Assembly (NCBI GenBank): GCA_963422385.1 | Contig: OY729432.1 | Span: forward strand, 248,001 to 312,000 | DNA: 64,000 nt | From: JAJDTQ01 sp963422385 | Lineage (GTDB): Bacteria; Desulfobacterota; Binatia; UBA9968; JAJDTQ01 | Direction: 5' to 3' | Part shown: positions 44,813-54,189 of the stretch, in pieces | Numbering within the stretch: position 1 is the stretch's first letter | Layout: each line of letters begins with the position of its first letter | Translations under genes and position numbers: made by a program | Notes under the pieces: model-generated | What the model saw: only the letters and a program-made list of their open reading frames with translations | What the model was told of the DNA's origin: nothing | The model's database searches: none

Positions 44813-45694
44813 ATGGACGAGTTCCGAACAGTTCTCAGGGCTCGCCAGTTCATCCGGGATGCCGGTAACGAATCTGTCCCCGTCGACATCGAGCGCCTAG
44901 CCGCCACAGCGAAGGCGAAGATTAAGGTCGCCTACGATCTAGCTGACGACGAGTCCGGCCAGACGACCCGGTTCAAGGGCAAACACGTCATCATCGTCAA
45001 CGGCAATCACAGGGAGGAGCGGCAGCGCTTCACCGTGCTCCACGAGATCGCCCACATCGTGCTTGGACTGCCCTCGCAGCATCATGACGCCACACTGAAG
45101 GCCGATGTGCTTCTGCGCTACGGACGGCGACCCAAGGAAGAGGTGCTTTGTGATGTATTCGCTGCGGAGTGTCTGCTTCCCTACGACCCATTCGCTAGCC
45201 AAGTCGCCGACACGGATATCTCCCTGGATGCGGTGAAGTCGTTTGCGGAAGAATACAAGGCGTCATTGATCGCGACGGGTTCGCGATTCGCCCTGAATGC
45301 GAAAGAGCCCTGCGCGTTCGTTCTCAGCGAGGACGCGCGGATCCGCTATGTGTCCCGATCGAAATACCTGTGTGAGCTGAAGGGCTGGATCGATTTCAAC
45401 ATCCCTGTGCCGCAAGGTAGCGTCGCCCAGCGCTTAATCCAGGGTGGTTCGAAGATCGAGGACTACGACGAGCTTCCAACGGATATCTGGTTCGACGGGG
45501 GTATCAGGAGCCGGCCGTTAGTAGCGGAGGAAGCCATCCTGCTGGAGGAATGGAATCAGTGTATTTCACTCATCTGGTTTGACGAAAGCCTGAAGCCAGT
45601 CCGCGAGCGGTGGGACGAAGACGAAGACAATGAACCTTTGCTCAAGGAACTTGACGGCACACTTCCGTGGTCGTCCAAGAGCCGCCGTAGATAG
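44813..45694 (+). CDS. ImmA/IrrE-family metallopeptidase
   Basis: 293 residues. HEIAHIVLG (near 76-84) is the HExxH zinc motif and the following DVFAAECLLPYD supplies the third ligand region, as in ImmA/IrrE. The C-terminal 150 residues are an extension that may sense a signal. The gene starts on the base after the XRE stop. ImmA proteases cleave XRE repressors after DNA damage or phage signals, so this pair could derepress the neighbouring CBASS operon; alternatively it is a leftover prophage or ICE regulator. Confidence 0.87.
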   Translation: MDEFRTVLRARQFIRDAGNESVPVDIERLAATAKAKIKVAYDLADDESGQTTRFKGKHVIIVNGNHREERQRFTVLHEIAHIVLGLPSQHHDATLKADVLLRYGRRPKEEVLCDVFAAECLLPYDPFASQVADTDISLDAVKSFAEEYKASLIATGSRFALNAKEPCAFVLSEDARIRYVSRSKYLCELKGWIDFNIPVPQGSVAQRLIQGGSKIEDYDELPTDIWFDGGIRSRPLVAEEAILLEEWNQCISLIWFDESLKPVRERWDEDEDNEPLLKELDGTLPWSSKSRRR

Positions 45695-45827
45695 GCTCAC
45701 TATCTCGTCACCCCAAGCTGCCACAAGGGACCACGACATTCCGCACGAACTCGGGTACCTGATCCTGTTGGGCAGAATCCAGGCGAGTCTTCGAAAGGAT
45801 AATCCGCATCCCACTCCAAAGCGGACG

Positions 45828-46046
45828 AGCGTCCGAGACAACCACGGGCTGCTGTCGGTCGGGGAGACGATGGGCGAGGCGTTCGTATGGATCTATCGGC
45901 TGGAGGCCGCTTGCCGCCACCAGATCGACACCCTTTCGGGCGGGGCCGAGCTGCAACCTATCTTGCCTGAGACACGTGAGTGGATCATCCGGCAGGAATT
46001 CAGGACGTACGGCCCCGGCGGCTTCATCGAAGCCGGTAAGGAATGA
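45828..46046 (+). pseudogene. Class II aldolase/adducin family, C-terminal fragment
   Basis: The frame ending at 46046 reads RDNHGLLSVGETMGEAFVWIYRLEAACRHQIDTL and further to a family-like C terminus, matching the last third of class II aldolase/adducin proteins. The preceding codons do not match, so the zinc-site N-terminal two thirds are absent. It is a truncated gene beside the defence island. Confidence 0.7.
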
Positions 46047-46339
46047 TCCGCCCTGCTGCGCCAGCTCGACCGCGCGGGGACAACTACCGCACCTGGCCTC
46101 GAACCGAGGCAACCACGCACGCGCCCGCCCCGACGCCCCAATTGGCAACCAGCCTCTCTCGTAACGAGCACCGCTTGATGTTCTTCGACCCCGTCTCTGG
46201 CAGTTCACGCGCGGCATGCGCCTGCGAATTGCGGCCACGGTGGCGATGGAGGTGTTCGCTCCCTGGTCGGCATGGGGCGGTTCGCACGCAATTTCTCCGG
46301 GGACATGCTCTCCAAGCCGATGGTGCCGTTCGTGTTCGT

Positions 46340-47006
46340 GGCGGCGGTGATGGTGCTCTGCGGACCGACCCCAGCGTCTGCTCCCACATGGCGGATCGGT
46401 CGTCGTCCTTCAGCCTCAGAATGACGTCGAGCAAGGGCCACGTTCCAGGCTGAGCGCCCTGGAGCCGGTCCGCAGCGCGCGGAGATAGATGAACCCGAAC
46501 CGCCGTTTTGCCGCGCGCGACGCCCTCGCTCGGCGCGTTTCGTCGTCTGGCGGGAGGCTCGCAAAGTAGGTCTCCGCCCTGAATTCGTCCTCTTCGACGT
46601 CATAGACGCCTTCGAACTTGATCCGCAGAGCGGGCACCACGTCGTCGTTGTCAACGTCTTCGGGAGTCGCGGTCTCGTTTAACAGCTCGTTCGTCGCGGT
46701 GTTCCAGTATTCCCTGTGCGTGCGGAACTTCGTCAGCACATCGTCCGTCAGGCCGGTCAGCACGACCTCCAACTTGATTGGGATCGGGTCACCGTTCTTA
46801 TCCAGATAGCGGCGTTCGAAGAAGTCGTGCTCGTCGATCGGCGAGCTCCGCGACAGACGCTCGGGTCCGAGCAGAAAGTCCAATGCTTCACATATCGTGG
46901 ACTTCCCGACACTGTTCCCGCCGATGATCACCGCGTGTCCGGGAAAGGTGGCCTTGCCCTTCGCAACGCTGCGAAAGTTGGCGAGCTCGAGGCTTCGTAT
47001 CCGCAT
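46340..47006 (-). pseudogene. OLD-family ATP-dependent nuclease, N-terminal remnant with frameshift
   Basis: From the ATG at 47004-47006: MRIRSLELANFRSVAKGKATF and the Walker A GGNSVGKST are the ABC-ATPase start of OLD/RecF-like nucleases. The frame continues to YLRALRTGSRALSLERG and then breaks at about 46450. The next frame carries on with LLDVILRLKDDDRSAMWEQTL before homology fades near 46350. The signature, Walker B and TOPRIM parts are absent, so the gene is dead. Confidence 0.75.
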
Positions 47007-47547
47007 TCCTTCATCCCCTTCTCACGCCGCCGTCCTTGAGGCGAGACCGAACCATTCCGACTGTACTGCTTGGTAGCGAGAATCCGTGAAGACAAACCGT
47101 GACCGCAACACCACGCTCGCGTCACATCCCGGCCGGAAGCCGCTGCCCGAGATCACCTACGACGTATTCCAGTCCCCGGCCGCCGACCCCGTCTCCGGGC
47201 AGGTGTCGCCCGAGTCCCACGAGGCCATCGTCACCATCAACGCATGGTCGTAGTCGATGCGCTCGCCGTGCCAGTTTGCGGTCGCGTTCTCGCATTCGAT
47301 GGCGAGGCCGAGCGCATCGTTCTAAACGATAATGGTGTCGGGCGAAGAAGTCTCCTGGCGTTGCAGTGGTCTGATGGTCAACCCGTGTCTACCTGCATAA
47401 TGACATGAGCCTCTACCCGTTCCCGGGAGCGAGGGCTTCCCTTCTACAACAGGGAGGTGGTGTGACGGCGTTCCAGGCATCCCAGGCGTGCCGGGTTTCG
47501 CGTGCGCACGGACCCGAGTGGGTGACGTGTCTCGACACCGACCGGCC
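47007..47547. other. Intergenic stretch between the defence island and hemB, no confident gene
   Basis: Two short frames look protein-like. On the plus strand, 47086-47253 from a GTG reads PEITYDVFQSPAADP and more. On the minus strand, about 47202-47330 reads LGLAIECENATANWHGERID and further. They overlap on opposite strands, so at most one is a real remnant. I could not assign either. The rest shows no ORF, repeat or RNA structure that I can support. Confidence 0.4.
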
Positions 47548-48516
47548 TTACAGTTCCGCCGCCATCTCCTTGGCGAAGTAGGTGAGGATCAGGTCGGCGC
47601 CGGCCCGTTTGATGGACAACAGCACCTCCGGGACCACCGTGGCCTCGTCGATCCAGCCGTTTCGGGCGGCGGCCTTGATCATGGCGTATTCGCCGCTGAC
47701 GTTGTACGCGGCCGTGGGATGGCGGAAGCGTCGCTTGACGCGTGAGATGACGTCCAGATACGAGAGCGCCGGCTTTACCATGACGATGTCCGCACCCTCC
47801 GCGATATCCGCCTCCACCTCCCGTAGCGCCTCGTCGCTGTTGCCCGGATCCATCTGATACGAGCGACGGTCACCGAACTGCGGCGTCGATTCCGCGGCCT
47901 CGCGAAACGGCCCGTAGAACCCCGATGCATACTTGGCGGCGTAGGCCATGATGACGACCTTGTCGAATCCCTCTCCATCCAGCGCCGCGCGAATCGCTCC
48001 CACCCGGCCGTCCATCATGTCGGACGGAGCGACGATGTCCGCCCCGGCCCGGGCGTGGGACAGCGCCTCCTTGGCCAGCAGCTCCAGGGAGCCGTCGTTG
48101 TCCACCTCGCCGTCCTCGACGATGCCGCAGTGGCCGTGGTCGGTGTACTCGCAAAGGCAGACGTCCGTGATCACCAACAGGTCCGGAACCTTGTCCTTGA
48201 TGGCCCGCACCGCTTCCTGGACCACGCCGTGCTCGGCGCAGGCCTCCGAGCCCACCGCATCCTTGGTCTCGGGGATGCCGAACAGGATCACGCCCGGAAT
48301 ACCCAGCCGCCACACGGTATCGGCTTCCCTGGCCGCCCGGTCCACCGAAAGCCGGGCGATGCCGGGCATGGAGGTAATCGGTTGCTCCCGGTCATGCCCC
48401 GGACACACGAACAAGGGATAGATGAAGTCGCGGGGGCTCAATCCGGTCTCACGCACGAGATCGCGCAACAGGGCGGTTCGTCGAAGTCGCCGCGGCCGGG
48501 TCACGGGAAATGCCAT
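47548..48516 (-). CDS. hemB: Porphobilinogen synthase (5-aminolevulinate dehydratase)
   Basis: 322 residues. DVCLCEYTDHGHCG is the three-cysteine zinc site, AAKYASGFYGPFR and MVKPALSYLD contain the two Schiff-base lysines. It joins two 5-aminolevulinate molecules into porphobilinogen. AGGAGG is 6 nt before the ATG. It follows hemD after about 60 nt on the same strand and closes the ccsA-hemA-hemC-hemD-hemB series. Confidence 0.97.
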   Translation of the reverse strand: MAFPVTRPRRLRRTALLRDLVRETGLSPRDFIYPLFVCPGHDREQPITSMPGIARLSVDRAAREADTVWRLGIPGVILFGIPETKDAVGSEACAEHGVVQEAVRAIKDKVPDLLVITDVCLCEYTDHGHCGIVEDGEVDNDGSLELLAKEALSHARAGADIVAPSDMMDGRVGAIRAALDGEGFDKVVIMAYAAKYASGFYGPFREAAESTPQFGDRRSYQMDPGNSDEALREVEADIAEGADIVMVKPALSYLDVISRVKRRFRHPTAAYNVSGEYAMIKAAARNGWIDEATVVPEVLLSIKRAGADLILTYFAKEMAAEL

Positions 48517-48579
48517 GGTTGCCTCCTGGTGTCCTGGAACCGAAGTTCACGGACACCGATATTGTGTGCGTCAATCGTG

Positions 48580-49401
48580 TCACGCGCGGGGTTCATCAGG
48601 GTCCGTCACGGTGGCGTCTACCATTGCCTGGATCAGGCCCGGCACGGTGTATTCCCGGGCCGCCACGTCCACTGGCAGGCCGCGTTTGCGGGCGGCGTCC
48701 GCAGTGATGGGGCCGATGCACGCCACCCGGATCCCCGGGGTCCGGGTTTCCGTGTTGGCCGCCTCGAGCAGATCCACGAAAGCGTTCACGGTGCTCGGAC
48801 TCGTGAACGTGACCCAGTCCACCTGCTTCAGAATCCGCGCCAGCCGTCGGGCGCCGTGCCGCACGGGCTCGTTTCGGTAGGCTTCCACCACCGTCACCGT
48901 CGCGCCCCATCGGCGGAGGGTCTCGGGGAGCACGTCTCGGGCTCCCGCTACCCGCGCGAGCAGGAAGCGGCGCCCCCGAACCCGATCCGGATCCAGAGCG
49001 GCCAGGATACCCTCCGCGCGATATTCTTCGGGCACGAGGCTGACGGAAAGGCCGCGGTCCTCCAGCAACCGGGCAGTTTGCGGACCGATGGCGGCGATGT
49101 CGAGCCGCCCGAGACTGTCCATGCACCCCAATGCTTCGCAACGCGCGAGGAAGTGCCGGACGCCGTTGGCGCTGGTGAAGACCAGCCAGTCCTGTGCCGG
49201 CAGGCCGCGGACGGCCTCGTCCAGGGCGGTGCCGTCCCGAAGCGGCAGGATCTCCACCGTGGAAAACACCACTGCCCGGGCGCCCAAGGCTTCCAGATCG
49301 CCCACGAAGGCCGCGCTCTGCTCGCGCGGACGGGTGATCAGAATCCGCTGTCCGGACAGCGAGGCATCGCCGGGTGGCGCCGGCGTTGCCGAGTCGCTCA
49401 C
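48580..49401 (-). CDS. hemD: Uroporphyrinogen-III synthase
   Basis: 273 residues with weak but family-typical motifs: ILITRPREQSAAFVGDLEALGA near the N terminus, DWLVFTSANGVRHFL, and DWVTFTSPSTVNAFVDLL with CIGPITADAARKRG in the second domain. It closes hydroxymethylbilane to uroporphyrinogen III. The start is GTG with a GTGA overlap on the hemC stop, so translation is coupled. Confidence 0.93.
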   Translation of the reverse strand: MSDSATPAPPGDASLSGQRILITRPREQSAAFVGDLEALGARAVVFSTVEILPLRDGTALDEAVRGLPAQDWLVFTSANGVRHFLARCEALGCMDSLGRLDIAAIGPQTARLLEDRGLSVSLVPEEYRAEGILAALDPDRVRGRRFLLARVAGARDVLPETLRRWGATVTVVEAYRNEPVRHGARRLARILKQVDWVTFTSPSTVNAFVDLLEAANTETRTPGIRVACIGPITADAARKRGLPVDVAAREYTVPGLIQAMVDATVTDPDEPRA

Positions 49402-50309
49402 GGCCGGGCCTCCCGCAGGACAGTGCCCGCCCCTTCATCCAGCAGTCTCTCGGCGAGCCGAATCCCCAGGGAGGCCGCATCCGCGCGCGCCCCCGAGACC
49501 TCTCCCCGGAAGATCCGCCTGCCGGACGCCTCCGCCACCATGCCAGTCAGCGAAACCCGGTCTTCCGCCACCACGGCACGCGCTCCCACCGGCACCTGGC
49601 AACCCCCCTCCAGGCGGCCCAGAAATGCCCGCTCGGCCTCCACTTCCAACGCCGACGGCTCATGGTTCAGGAAGCGCAGCCGCTCCACCTCATGGCGCCG
49701 GGTCTCCAGGCCCAGGGCCCCCTGAGCAACGGCGCTCAACCAGGTCTCGGCGGGCAGCGGCTGCGTGGCCTCGCGCTCCCGGCCCAAGCGCTTCATCCCC
49801 GCCAGCGCCAGCACCAGGGCGTCCACCTCTCCGCGCTCGAGCTTGGCCAGCCGCGTGTCCACGTTCCCTCGTATGGCCACCACCGTCAGGTCCGGGCGCT
49901 GGTTCAGCACTTGGGCCCGCCGCCTGAGACTGCCGGTGCCGACGCTGGCCCCGGCCGGGAGCTCGGCGAGGCCCCCGGCGACGTGGCTGATCATCACGTC
50001 CCTGGGATCCTCGCGTTCCGGCACCGCGGCGATGGCCAACCCCTCGGGGATCTCCGTCGGCAGGTCCTTCATGGAGTGAACCGCCACGTCGATGGCGCCT
50101 TCCAGGAGCGCCTCCTCGATTTCCTTGATGAACACCCCCTTGGCCCCGATCTTCTCGATGGGCACGTTCCGGAAGCGGTCGCCGCTGGTCCTGATGGCCA
50201 CGACCTCCACCGCGGCTTGCGGGCGGTGTTCGCGGATGCGGCCCCGGACCCATTCCGCCTGGGCCAGGGCCAGGCGACTGCGGCGGGTCCCGATGCGGAT
50301 CCTGTCCAT
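49398..50309 (-). CDS. hemC: Hydroxymethylbilane synthase (porphobilinogen deaminase)
   Basis: 303 residues. RIGTRRSRLALAQAEWV begins the protein; HSMKDLPTEIPEGL contains active-site residues; the dipyrromethane-cofactor cysteine is in LEGGCQVPVGARA. It polymerises four porphobilinogens. It starts 12 nt after the hemA stop and overlaps hemD by 4 nt. Confidence 0.97.
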   Translation of the reverse strand: MDRIRIGTRRSRLALAQAEWVRGRIREHRPQAAVEVVAIRTSGDRFRNVPIEKIGAKGVFIKEIEEALLEGAIDVAVHSMKDLPTEIPEGLAIAAVPEREDPRDVMISHVAGGLAELPAGASVGTGSLRRRAQVLNQRPDLTVVAIRGNVDTRLAKLERGEVDALVLALAGMKRLGREREATQPLPAETWLSAVAQGALGLETRRHEVERLRFLNHEPSALEVEAERAFLGRLEGGCQVPVGARAVVAEDRVSLTGMVAEASGRRIFRGEVSGARADAASLGIRLAERLLDEGAGTVLREARP

Positions 50310-50321
50310 GCCGTCACCCGG

Positions 50322-51614
50322 TCACGGATCGCCCCGCTCCGGCCCCGGCTCCTTGTCCAGGTCGAACAGCGCCCGGACGGTATCATGGTAGGCGGCGTGC
50401 TCCTTGAGCCGCGTGAGGGGCCCGTGAAGAATCTTGCTGATCATGGCCGCGGTCAGGTCCTCTATGGCCTTGCGCTCCCGCTCGGAAACATCCTTGAGGT
50501 TCGACTCCAGCGACTTCCTGAGCTCTCCCTCCCGGATCTCTTCGAACCTTCGCTTCAGCGCGACGATGGTAGGAACCTGATCCAGGGAGGCAAACCATCG
50601 ATGGAATATCTCCACTTCCTGGTCGACGATCAGCTCTCCCTTGTCCGCTTCGCTTTCCCTCCCTTTGAGATTCTCCCGCGCCACACCGGTCAAATCGTCG
50701 ATGTGATAGAGGTACACGTTGTCCAGGCCATTAATGAGGGGATCGAAGTTCCTGGGCACGCCGAGGTCGATCAGGAACATGTTGTCCTGCTTTCGCTCCC
50801 GCAGCACCTCGGCCGCCGTTTCACGCGTGATCAGCGCCTCCTCCGACTCCACCGAGCCGATGACCACGTCGGCCAGCCTGAGGTAGCGGGCATGGTCCTC
50901 GAAACGAATGGGGCTGGCTTCGAAACGGTCCGCCAGTTCCACCGCCTTCTCGAAGGTGCGGTTGGTGATCATCAGACCCCGCACGCCGTTCTCCACCAGG
51001 TGGCGCACCAGCGACTCGCCCATGACGCCGGAGCCGATGACCATCACGGTCTTTTCCTCCAGCCGGTCGAAGATCCGCTTGGCCAGGTCCACCGCCACCG
51101 AGCCCACCGAAACCGGACGATTGGCGATGCCGGTCCCCTGCCTGACCCGCTTCGCCACGGAGAAGGAACGATGGAAGAGACGGTGCAGGATGCTGCCGAC
51201 GGTGCCGGCCTGCTGGGCGATGGCGTAGTACTCTTTCAGTTGCCCGAGGATCTGGGGCTCCCCCACCACCATGGAATCCAGGCTCGACGCCACCCGGAAG
51301 ACATGCCGCACCGCGCTCTTGCGGGCGTGACGGTAGAGTTGGTCTTCGGTGGGATGGACGCGGATGCCGGGCTGGTTCCCGAGGAAGTCCCGGACCTCCG
51401 CCAGACCCACGCGGCCGTCCCGGACCACCGCCACCACCTCGACCCGGTTGCAGGTGGACAGGATCACGCCCTCGTCCACCGAGGAAAGCGCCACGAGTTC
51501 ATGGAGCGACCCGTTGAGGAGCTTGGGAGAGAACGCGAGCTGCTCGCGAACATCCACGGGCGCCGTCCGGTGGTTCAGGCCGACCACCAGTATCTGTCGT
51601 CCCGTCTCACTCAA
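50322..51614 (-). CDS. hemA: Glutamyl-tRNA reductase
   Basis: 430 residues. LVVGLNHRTAPVDVREQLAF and the catalytic cysteine in LSTCNRVEV (near residue 50) are diagnostic; VMVIGSGVMGESLVRHL is the NADPH fold and the C-terminal helices form the dimer. This is the first committed step of C5-pathway haem synthesis. The start is TTG (51612-51614), overlapping the ccsA stop by 8 nt. Confidence 0.97.
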   Translation of the reverse strand: MSETGRQILVVGLNHRTAPVDVREQLAFSPKLLNGSLHELVALSSVDEGVILSTCNRVEVVAVVRDGRVGLAEVRDFLGNQPGIRVHPTEDQLYRHARKSAVRHVFRVASSLDSMVVGEPQILGQLKEYYAIAQQAGTVGSILHRLFHRSFSVAKRVRQGTGIANRPVSVGSVAVDLAKRIFDRLEEKTVMVIGSGVMGESLVRHLVENGVRGLMITNRTFEKAVELADRFEASPIRFEDHARYLRLADVVIGSVESEEALITRETAAEVLRERKQDNMFLIDLGVPRNFDPLINGLDNVYLYHIDDLTGVARENLKGRESEADKGELIVDQEVEIFHRWFASLDQVPTIVALKRRFEEIREGELRKSLESNLKDVSERERKAIEDLTAAMISKILHGPLTRLKEHAAYHDTVRALFDLDKEPGPERGDP

Positions 51615-52428
51615 AGCGGCCTCCGTGGCGGCTCAGGAAAAATGCGTCTCCCCAGAGGAAATAGGCCAGGACGATCATGAATCCCGCGATGGTCCACACG
51701 GCCGCCTTCCTGCCCCGCCAGCCTGCGGTCAGACGGCCGTGGAGGAGGATCCCGTACAGCAGCCAGGTCAGGGCGGAGGTGATCTGGCGCGGATCCCAGG
51801 ACCAGTAGGTGCCCCATTGCGCGTGCGCCCACACGCTGCCCGTGAGGATCCCCAGAGTCATGAACGGAAAGCCCCAGACCAGGAAGATCTTGTTGAGGCG
51901 GTCCAGCGTCTCGAGAGCCGGCACGGAACGGCTCAAGCCGGTCATCCGCTTGTTCTTGAGCTGGCGCCGGAGCAGCAGATAGACCACGCTCACGGCGAAC
52001 GCCAGGGCGAAGACCGCGTTGCCCAGCAATGCCAGGGTCACGTGCAGCGGCAGCCAATAGGTCAACAACGCGGGCGGGGTTTCCAGGCCGGGAGCTCCCA
52101 GGGCAATGGACCGCAGGGACATGAGGAACGCCAGCGGCGCGACGAACCCTCCCAGGATGGGAAGCCGGTACTGGAGCTGCACCGTAAGGTACACGCCCAC
52201 CATCAGCCAGCCGTAGAAGGAGAGTGTGGCGGAGGTCTGCGCGAGCGCCGGAAAGCCGGCTTCATGGAACAGGAGCGTGAATTTGGCGGCGTGGCCGACG
52301 AAACCGGCCAGCAGGAGACCCTGCCCACCGCGGGAGAAGGACTCCCGCGGGGAGAACAGGTAGAGAATGAACGCGCCCGTCGCCAGAAGGTAGAATCCAG
52401 CCGTGGCCAGGAGAAGGCTCTGGTACAT
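51607..52428 (-). CDS. CcsA/HemX-type cytochrome c assembly membrane protein
   Basis: 273 residues with eight likely membrane helices. WGTYWSWDPRQ is the tryptophan-rich WWD haem-handling motif of CcsA/CcmC proteins. Upstream of hemA this protein is often called HemX; here the WWD motif supports a role in haem delivery for cytochrome c maturation (system II). It heads the haem operon. The window's c-type cytochromes would need such a system; the ResB/CcsB partner is not seen. Confidence 0.88.
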   Translation of the reverse strand: MYQSLLLATAGFYLLATGAFILYLFSPRESFSRGGQGLLLAGFVGHAAKFTLLFHEAGFPALAQTSATLSFYGWLMVGVYLTVQLQYRLPILGGFVAPLAFLMSLRSIALGAPGLETPPALLTYWLPLHVTLALLGNAVFALAFAVSVVYLLLRRQLKNKRMTGLSRSVPALETLDRLNKIFLVWGFPFMTLGILTGSVWAHAQWGTYWSWDPRQITSALTWLLYGILLHGRLTAGWRGRKAAVWTIAGFMIVLAYFLWGDAFFLSRHGGRFE

Positions 52429-52523
52429 AAGCTCCGGCCATTATATCGCACCGGCCGCGCAAGCCCTAATGGCGCGCCGGCAAGGCGAGACGACGGGATG
52501 CGGGGGCCGGGCCGTAACCGGGA

Positions 52524-53927
52524 TCAGGATTGAGTCCCGGGTATCCTGAGCCGCTGGCCGGCGCGGATCAGGTGTCGGTTGCGGATGGCGTTGGCGCGTT
52601 GGAGGGCGGTCAGCGATACCCGGTAGCGGTCGGCGATAACGGAAAGCGTCTCGCCCCGGCGCACGCGGTGGTAGACCCGCGGTTGCTTCACCTCCTGCGC
52701 CGACGCCCGGGGCGGGGTCGATGCGCCCGGGATCGCGAGCCGCTGTCCCACGCGCAGACGCCGGACGCGCGCCACGCCGTTCATGGACTGGATGGCGTGC
52801 GCCGATGTGCCATAGATTTTCGCGATGCTCCAAAGCGTGTCGCCTCGGCTGACCACGTGGTACGGAAACCGCGGCATCGGGCCGATGTCCGCCAATGCCG
52901 AGCGGAACCACTGACTCTGAAGCTCCGGCGCCTTCAGCCGATAGCCCGCGGGTATCCACGCGGCGCGGCGGCTCAAGGCCGGATTCCACGCAAGCAGCCG
53001 GGCTCGGGACACCCCGCTGTGACGAAGCAGCGAAGATACCGCCACGCGCTTGTCAAGGCTGATCTCTTCCAGCCGCTCCGGTTGATCGAACCGGACGTCG
53101 GGCAGGCGCTGCTCGACGTTGCGCATGATGTGCACGGCCGCGAGGAACTCCGCGTAGAAGTTCCTGGAGGCGAACCTGAACCGGCGTCCGCGATAGCCGC
53201 GGATGATGGAGACGATGTCGCGTGTGCCCATTTGGCGCACCGCTCGCTGCATGCCGGCGCGCCCGTGGTTGTAGGCGGTCACCGCCAGCGGCCAGGTGCC
53301 GAGCTCCTGGTGGTTTTTCTGCAGCAGACGGGCCGCCGCCCGGGTTGCCTCCAGCGGGTCCCTGCGTTCGTCCAGCAACCGCGTCACTCGCATGTAGCGA
53401 CGTCCGGTGGCCGGCATGAACTGCCACATGCCTACGGCGCCGCGGAACGAGCGCGCGTCGTTCCGAAACGACGACTCGACCAGCGGCAGGTAGGTCAACT
53501 CCACCGGAAGTCCCCGGGCGGAGAAGATCTTGCGCATGCGCTCCATGTAACGCCCGGACCGCCGCACCCCGGCTACGAACCGTTCACGGATCCCCCGCTG
53601 CGCCTTGATCCGGTGCGACGGGACGCCGCGCCGCACGAGCTGCGCGCGCACCGAACGGACCAGCCGTCGTACGCTGGCGCCGTCCTTGATCTCCACCACC
53701 CGGTGTATCTTCGACATATCCTCGGGATCGAAGAACACGAGCCTGTTCGAGTCGTAATCGAGAAAGATCGCCTGCCAGAACTCGACCGCGGGCTCGATCC
53801 CCGGAGGGATGGCGAACGGATCCGCTGCGGCTGGAACAGGAGCACGCGCCAGCGCGACCGGGATGTGGGGCAAACCGCCGAAAAGGAGGAAAAGAAGACT
53901 CGCGAGGACCGAGAAGCAGCGTGTCAT
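52524..53927 (-). CDS. Lytic murein transglycosylase with two LysM domains (MltD-like)
   Basis: 467 residues. A signal peptide (MTRCFSVLASLLFLLFGG) is followed by a SLT domain with LVESSFRN (catalytic Glu) and GAVGMWQFMPATGRRY. Two LysM repeats at the C terminus (YHVVSRGDTLWSIAKIYGTS and YHRVRRGETLSVIADRYRVS) bind peptidoglycan. AAGGAG is 6 nt before the chosen ATG; longer in-frame readings exist. It cleaves glycan strands in the periplasm. The gene is divergent from the TolC operon. Confidence 0.93.
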   Translation of the reverse strand: MTRCFSVLASLLFLLFGGLPHIPVALARAPVPAAADPFAIPPGIEPAVEFWQAIFLDYDSNRLVFFDPEDMSKIHRVVEIKDGASVRRLVRSVRAQLVRRGVPSHRIKAQRGIRERFVAGVRRSGRYMERMRKIFSARGLPVELTYLPLVESSFRNDARSFRGAVGMWQFMPATGRRYMRVTRLLDERRDPLEATRAAARLLQKNHQELGTWPLAVTAYNHGRAGMQRAVRQMGTRDIVSIIRGYRGRRFRFASRNFYAEFLAAVHIMRNVEQRLPDVRFDQPERLEEISLDKRVAVSSLLRHSGVSRARLLAWNPALSRRAAWIPAGYRLKAPELQSQWFRSALADIGPMPRFPYHVVSRGDTLWSIAKIYGTSAHAIQSMNGVARVRRLRVGQRLAIPGASTPPRASAQEVKQPRVYHRVRRGETLSVIADRYRVSLTALQRANAIRNRHLIRAGQRLRIPGTQS

Positions 53928-54087
53928 GCCGAACTCCTTGGAATGCATCCGCTCACCGTATCCCATTGCAAGCTTCTTTGTCAATTTTGCCGGGCAACGG
54001 TGTCGGTCGGCCATTGAAAGGTTGCCGCTTCCGGTTTCGTGGAATCGGAGCCGTACCAGGAGGAAATGGCAGGTGATTAAATGGCCC

Positions 54088-54139
54088 TTGACTATACATG
54101 TTGTCCCGAAAATTTTGTACGGTGACGATAGTAGCGTCA
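54088..54139 (+). promoter_or_regulatory. Putative promoter and operator of the tolC-mac operon
   Basis: TTGACT (54088-54093) is a good -35 hexamer with AATTTT 17 nt later as a poor -10. Just downstream TGACG (54123-54127) and CGTCA (54135-54139) form an inverted repeat with a 7-nt spacer. The site lies about 50-100 nt before the TolC-family start. Assignment as a regulated promoter is inferred from position. Confidence 0.35.
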
Positions 54140-54189
54140 TATAGTTTGGGGACTATGGGATTTCATCGAATTTCCTCTCTGCGCAGACC

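Noticed and set aside
45630..45827. An N-terminal extension making the aldolase fragment a 138-residue gene
   Set aside because: The extension overlaps the ImmA 3' end out of frame and shows no similarity to class II aldolases, so only the C-terminal part is kept as a remnant.
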